64,000 bases of DNA from UBA10906 sp049296695 (lineage in GTDB: Bacteria; Pseudomonadota; Gammaproteobacteria; Methylococcales; Methylomonadaceae): assembly GCA_049296695.1 (NCBI GenBank), contig JBAQSX010000100.1, positions 97,254 through 161,253 of the forward strand, read 5' to 3'. This document shows, piece by piece, positions 61,901-64,000 of this stretch (its first letter is position 1; every line of letters begins with the position of its first letter). Position numbers and translations under genes: made by a program. The notes beneath the pieces are model-generated. The model had not been told where the DNA came from. It was given only the letters and a program-made list of their open reading frames with translations, and did not search any database.

Positions 61901-63632
61901 AGGAAATGCTAACAATAATACGATTACAGGTGGTGCAGGACGTGATGTCATTACCACAGGTACAGGTAACGACACTATTCAGTTTGCGGCTAATCCATTA
62001 GATGATAGCTTCACAGGCGGTGCATTATCCAATGTTGATTTGTATAGCGACTTAAATTTAAACGGCGGTTCGGCTGACAAAATCAATCTCACGTCTGTGG
62101 TTAAAGTAGGTACAGCGGTGTCTAGTTCGACTTCATTAACCAGTATTACAGATAGCGCGTTTATTACTGCAATGAATACTGCACTAAATGTGAGTGGTGC
62201 AGGTTTTGATACTGCAAGCAGTGGCGTTACCGCCTCTATCGTTAATTTCACAACATCAAGTCGTAGTTTTATTGCAATCGATTGGAATAACGACAATAAC
62301 TTTACCAATGCTGATTTTGTAATTGAAATTACAAATTCAACAGTTACGTCATTAACGACTGCTACGTTTAACAATATAGCAGCTGGACAATCATTAACAG
62401 GAACGACAGGTAATGACACCTTAACACCGACATTAAACGGCGGCACTGGTGATGACACTGTAAATGGGCTGGCAGGTGATGATAGTTTGAGTGGTTTAGC
62501 GGGTAACGATAGTTTAATCGGTGGCGATGGTAACGACACTTTAAAAGGTGGCGGCGGTAACGACACTTTAGACGGTGGCAATGGCACAGATTTGATAGAT
62601 TTATCAGATGCAACAGCTGGAGTAGCTTTAACTTTAGTCCAAAGTTCAACTGCAACGCCAGTAACTCTTGCTGGAGGACTTGGTACAGATAGTTATGTCA
62701 ATATGGAAGGTGTGATTGGCTCTACTTCTTATAACGACACTATTACAGGTAGTTCAAGTAATGATATTTTTAGTTTTGTATCAGGTACTGGTTTAACCAG
62801 TGGCGACAATGTTGATGGTGGACTTGGTAGCGATACCATTTCCTTAACAGGTAACACTGCAATTGCGGCAACCAACTTTGATAATGTTTCAAACATTGAA
62901 AACATTACTTTAGCTAATACCAGCACCGCAGTAACTATCACAACTAAAGATATTTTAGTAACCAGCGGTGAAACCCTAACGTTAAGCAATGCGAGTAACT
63001 CTGGCAAATTAACGTTTGACGGTTCAGCAGAAACTGACGGTAAATTTAGTATTACGGGCGGTACAACAGGTGATAGTATTAAAGGTGGTAGTGGTAACGA
63101 CACTTTAACAGGCGGTGCAGGTACGGATACTTTAAACGGAGGCAATGGTGTCGATACATATAACCTGTCTGAAACTACAGCAGTAACAGATAGAGTCGTT
63201 GTGGCATCTGGTCATAGCACAACCAGTGCTTATGATGTTGTTAATAACTATAAACTGTCCATTAGTAATGCTTCTGGAGATGTCAGCAAAACCGATAAGC
63301 TGGACTTACCTTCTAATCAGAGAGCAGATAACGCGACAACAAATGGAACAGATGCTGGCACAATAAAAAGCCATAAAATAGCTAATGGCATTATTACTTT
63401 TGATGATGCAAACACTTTTTCTACTGCTTTGACTGTAGATTCAAGTAATTTTGCCAATGTATTAACTTACTTAGGTAGCAATATTACTGAAAAAACAGTT
63501 GCTTTTGTTTATGGAAGTGATACTTATGTTTTTCAAAATGCTACTACTGATATTTTAATAGAATTAGTCGGTGTGTCGGCATTAGGTATTAATACTGATG
63601 GTAAAAACACAGGCTACATTTGGATTGCTTAA
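52962..63632 (+). CDS. Giant RTX/hemolysin-type repeat protein 3
   Basis: 3556 residues. The N-terminus (TKPTTATVFGTTTTNDYLYGSLDDDTLSGG) is nearly that of protein 2. The body alternates GGxGNDTLxGG RTX blocks with SSVSYTLPxNVENLTLTGxxxINGTGNxLxNxITGN blocks. A distinct ~100-residue insert with the motif NGTTGI-x-LTWK occurs at about residues 357-463 and several times in 1044-1430. Internal Tail modules are at about 1509-1648, 2066-2210, 2357-2493 and 3005-3136. Unlike its paralogues it ends in a different domain (DTYNLSETTAVTDRVVV to GSDTYVFQNATTDILIELVGV), like type I secretion C-termini. The ATG follows GATGAGGATTTT. A G9 run lies at 60821. Confidence 0.9.
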   Translation: MALNTKPTTATVFGTTTTNDYLYGSLDDDTLSGGAATIVYNIDTGKDTMEGGGGDDVYVVNSVYDTVVEYANQGIDTIYTTVDYTLPAEVENMASVGTAGSILFGNAKDNILDGTQNSGSNTLIGMAGNDTYVMGTGDRVIEATGTNYTIDTGGVDTVVSPNTIDISIDSSVLTGATFIENVTLTGSATANITGNSKDNTLIGNAGINSIVGSLGKDTLDGGIDSSVTDTLVGGSGDDTYFIRNSTDKIVENSNEGTDNVKTSANYTLPSYVENLTLIGANGITGIGNTSNNYLTGNSGANSLAGSDGNDTLNGASGADTLDGGLGDDTYIIDNDADKILERVGQGTDTVKSSININIGSATTLTTALSDSPTVSALVTAISSATGYVNEPFTVAANGTTGITLTWKTAGIVPNLVSLTLPPDALGNPTLPLTASRVTTGTGTAIEVQSFTISSLPIGQYQLKPNADNVEKLTLTGSANINGTGNELDNIILGNAGNNSLVGGDGNDSLVGGNTTVAGAQSIDTLVGGNGNDILDGSQGADLMMGGAGKDLYYVDSLSDNISGELASPVISPLSSTPSPAEISAYNAQVLAAANEVDTIQLTATVAIANTTLTGYVIPDNVENLTITGSAGSASTSANIKVTGNASNNSIINSANIFGISSLLGGLGNDSLRGNIGVDNLDGGAGNDSLSGDDGNTNANDNDILNGGTGNDTLDGGDGNDVMVGGDGNDTYVIDNLSDSVNETNADPTQIDEVEANLATNQTYTLPANVENLTLEGFNNTNGIGNALNNLLTGNHRANTLTGGAGNDTLDGADGSDTLTGGAGNDTYIIYSTTDSIAPETASTTEIDTVQSKISYSLATDQNLENLTLIGSASIGTGNDKANLITGNNNNNTLNGGLGADNLIGSLGDDTYVIDNVGDTIVDNWTHTVVDANGNSVVVIENAGYDTVNSSVSYTLADYLENLNLTGTTTINGTGNDLANVITGNSADNILDGAVGNDTLSGGTGNDTYIVDSAYNPIGGGDDQEDENGNFISSSGDVIIEPSLISSPLTSSLTLNDLMNALSSDSDYSTEAFTLSVNGTTGINLTWKNAGVVNDLAKLALPLSHATATQLTTGVTPVNEVQHISISNFSAGNYTLASTSGTPITVAATTLDSLASNIVNATNYASEPFTVAISNFEVTTAPLVTTPSLTALVNALAGSVGFNQEPFTVDVNATTGIKLTWKTNGAGVNLASLTLPDGTQITATRATLGTATSPEVQTFAVTPTMGVYKLDVPTGIDLIWKNASVTTDVASLTLPNSTKVTATEVAQGTASAIEVETFDTSLANNGTYTLTLTAGQQTLTTQFVKTASTTSTDIVNAITNATGYANEPFTVTTNDTTGIQLIWKQAGTVVDTASLDLQLNATRLTTGTTTTAEIQSFTLSTLNTGVYTLNSASGGGNDVVQSYVSYTIPANIETLQLMGNDSITATGDDNANKLIGNAEANTIIAGAGNDTIYGGAGRDVISTGAGNDDVNFASNITDTYATANSIAGVDWYNDLQINNANNDGIGLTVQVNNVGVAVSGAINQSNFIANMNTLLSASAKGFNQFTGGIDGAMITATSGDLSHTGSTGVDRSFIAVDLNASDTFDAGDFVIEVTGSTFTGTGLTKNTFTQAPQTLIGTAADDSLIGGSGTDSMKGLAGDDTLDGGGRGDTMQGGADNDSYLIDNTGDIVDETVAGSSGIDTVNSSVSYTLTTNVENLTLTGAGIINGTGNSLDNVLSGNNANNSLSGLAGNDDLKGGAGADTLSGGAGDDTYTVDDINDKVDETSTGSNGTDIIESSVTYTLPTNVENLTLIGTDAIDGTGNSIVNSVGNILIGNNAVNKLTGGAGDDSLDGAQGTDTLIGGDGNDTYTLDNAGDIVTEAINQGIDTINTNQTYILPDNVENLNLTGTNPLNGTGNILANSITGNSANNTLDGGAGADTLTGGDGSDLYIVDHSLDVVNENSNEGTDDIINSSVSYSLPENVEDLTLTGANNINGSGNITANNIKGNNANNSLIGNEGNDTINGNAGNDTIVGGTGKDSILTGTGNDVVVLTDIHDSYASNSSLSNVDLYSDLILNSGSADKINIPAVEISNVGLANSGTLNEYNFINDMNTLLTATGKGFVQYPAGIDAAVVTATAGNLAGTVATDTTPATPNRVFLAVDLDNSDTFTASDLVIEITGSTLTSVTKNSLYYATNTVTGTTGNDSLAGTLSDDSINGSTGNDTLNGNLGNDTLIGGVGDDTYVVDIVYDVIIEASGEGTDTISTAISYDMSTLANVENLTLTGTADINGVGNALANTITGNSGNNSLVGGLGNDTISGGEGRDIISVYNGLETATDGSDTVLLAGPADSLVTGSTGNYSIAGLDWYKDLYINAALNDKIDLTVTVPHVGLANSGSVSESTFVDDMNSLLTASGKGFVQYAGGFDAAIVNATVGDLAGRSFLAVDLNANGSFSTDDLVIEITGSNIASLTIGSFTTLAKTIKGSNNDDSLVGGANNDTLYAYAGNDTLDGGTDGADSMIGGAGNDTYYVDDTGDIVLENSGEGTDTVNSTISYTLLTNVDNLILDNTIAININGTGNALNNIIVGNSSANNLTGIDGNDSLVGGGGNDILDGGNGNDTLNGESGNDNLKGGAGDDTYVVDSLSDVVDETITGSSGIDTVITSISYTLKTSPTDNIENLTLAAGAGAINGTGNGLNNLITGNEGDNILDGGSGTDTLVGGLGDDTYVVQGTTDQITELTDDGTDLIKGSTDITLPANVENLLITGTGVTNTYNGTGNELNNQLTGDVGKNKLSGGAGNDTLNGGTSDNLADTLAGGTGNDTYLVDSTLDTITENTGEGTDTIQSSVSYTLPNVTSTSEIENLTLSDSATAINATGNSLANVITGNNYDNILNGGVGADTLIGDVGNDTYTVDNVGDVVQENSVGGTDTVNSGVDYTLPSDVENLTLTGTALSATGNTLANTIIGNANNNTITGGAGRDVITTGTGNDTIQFAANPLDDSFTGGALSNVDLYSDLNLNGGSADKINLTSVVKVGTAVSSSTSLTSITDSAFITAMNTALNVSGAGFDTASSGVTASIVNFTTSSRSFIAIDWNNDNNFTNADFVIEITNSTVTSLTTATFNNIAAGQSLTGTTGNDTLTPTLNGGTGDDTVNGLAGDDSLSGLAGNDSLIGGDGNDTLKGGGGNDTLDGGNGTDLIDLSDATAGVALTLVQSSTATPVTLAGGLGTDSYVNMEGVIGSTSYNDTITGSSSNDIFSFVSGTGLTSGDNVDGGLGSDTISLTGNTAIAATNFDNVSNIENITLANTSTAVTITTKDILVTSGETLTLSNASNSGKLTFDGSAETDGKFSITGGTTGDSIKGGSGNDTLTGGAGTDTLNGGNGVDTYNLSETTAVTDRVVVASGHSTTSAYDVVNNYKLSISNASGDVSKTDKLDLPSNQRADNATTNGTDAGTIKSHKIANGIITFDDANTFSTALTVDSSNFANVLTYLGSNITEKTVAFVYGSDTYVFQNATTDILIELVGVSALGINTDGKNTGYIWIA
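56090..57255 (+). repeat. Repeated insert modules (TTGI-x-LTWK type) within RTX gene 3
   Basis: At least four related stretches code for S-[LI]-x-x-L-V-x-A-[IL]-x-x-x-x-x-Y-x-x-E-P-F-T-V, then N-x-T-T-G-I-x-L-x-W-K, then a L-x-L-P strand and an EVQxFxxS-x-x-x-G-x-Y-x-L end. One more copy lies at about 54030-54350. The last copies are partly shortened. They interrupt the RTX pattern. Confidence 0.75.
60821..60829 (+). repeat. G9 homopolymer inside RTX gene 3
   Basis: Nine Gs in a row within codons for Val-Gly-Gly-Gly-Gly. A change of one base would shift the frame after about residue 2620. Runs of seven Gs occur at 49349-49355 (gene 1) and 55419-55425 (gene 3). Confidence 0.85.
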
Positions 63633-63696
63633 TTAATTAGCGTAAACATTTAAAAAAACCTAGCAGGTTTAGTGTAATAGATTTAAGAACTCAAAC

Positions 63697-63736
63697 AAAA
63701 ACCCTCAGTTAAGCAATTAACTGGGGGTTTTTAATA
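63697..63736 (+). terminator. Intrinsic terminator after RTX gene 3
   Basis: Stem AAAACCCTCAGTTAA/TTAACTGGGGGTTTTT with a GCAA loop and one mismatch, then TTAATA. Confidence 0.85.
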
Positions 63737-63759
63737 TAACAATCATGAGAAAATAAGAT

Positions 63760-63989
63760 ATGAATTATTCTAATGACATCACAATGCAGTTCCAAAGATT
63801 GCCAGAGCATTTGCAAAAAGAAGTATTAGATTTTATTGAATTTTTAGAAAGTCGTTATTCAATGCAGTAAATAATAACGAATTAACCGACAATGAACTTG
63901 AACAAGCCTGCGGTATTTTATCTGCCTCGTATGGAGTGACATTAGAAGAAATGGACACAGCAATTAAAAATCGTGGTGCTAAACTGTGA
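63760..63989 (+). pseudogene. Probable frameshifted antitoxin (DUF2281-like head, separate tail)
   Basis: Frame one runs from the ATG at 63760 to TAA at 63868-63870 and gives 36 residues, with the DUF2281 pattern MQFQRLPEHLQKEVLDFIEFLESRY. A second frame, shifted by two, reads NNNELTDNELEQACGILSASYG, continuing VTLEEMDTAIKNRGAKL, and stops at 63987-63989. This tail has no good start codon of its own. Together they would make a normal ~76-residue antitoxin, so one frameshift near 63840-63870 probably broke it. Alternatively the head is complete and the tail is a separate product using a non-standard start. Confidence 0.6.
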
Positions 63990-64000
63990 TTGCAATAGAT
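63986..64000 (+). CDS. Probable PIN-domain (VapC-type) toxin, first codons only
   Basis: GTG-ATT-GCA-ATA-GAT (M-I-A-I-D) overlaps the tail stop codon by GTGA and runs off the right edge. MIAID is a typical PIN-domain start with the first catalytic Asp. Only five codons are present, so this rests on the overlap and context. Confidence 0.4.

Overview
The window reads as chromosomal DNA of an AT-rich, nitrogen-fixing gammaproteobacterium. The evidence is a Mo-nitrogenase operon, gammaproteobacterial-type MnmG, PpnP, PdxA-KsgA, MltD, HemW and PyrE, and many short palindromic repeat families of the kind common in filamentous sulfur bacteria. A Beggiatoa/Thiothrix-like (Thiotrichales) host is my inference; no marker gene here proves it.

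Layout. 1-9.8 kb: housekeeping and metabolism (mnmG start, glucokinase, a protoglobin-like heme protein, ppnP, an ABC exporter, an RNase AM-like PHP protein, an orphan DUF4381 protein, a sulfotransferase, a PhoX-like secreted protein, cobU). 10-15.3 kb: deaD with a hairpin leader, pdxA, rsmA, a Met/Gly/His-rich secreted protein and a SnoaL-like protein. 15.3-23 kb: a minus-strand nif cluster, nifH-nifD-nifK-nifT-fdx-DUF6129-LRV-unknown-Nif11, driven by a sigma-54 promoter with a NifA-type upstream site. 23.2-35.9 kb: a broken di-heme cytochrome remnant, then a two-partner secretion pair (TpsB pore and a 3463-residue TpsA exoprotein). 36-39.5 kb: two minus-strand genes of unknown family (174 and 871 residues). 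39.8-45.7 kb: mltD, hemW, pyrE and a dynamin-like GTPase. 46.4-63.6 kb: three tandem paralogous RTX/hemolysin-type repeat proteins (1017, 1043 and 3556 residues). The end holds a probably frameshifted antitoxin and the first codons of a probable PIN-domain toxin.

The most unusual signals are these: the tandem RTX paralogues, where a roughly 135-residue C-terminal module recurs inside the longer proteins as if whole units had been fused end to end; the unrecognised 871/174-residue pair; a family of ~115-bp miniature inverted-repeat elements, one copy nested inside another inverted repeat; palindromes and a REP-like element spaced through the nif operon; and a cytochrome gene remnant whose surviving part begins exactly at a 104-bp inverted-repeat element. 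No rRNA, tRNA or CRISPR array was seen. All family names come from reading motifs, not from database searches.
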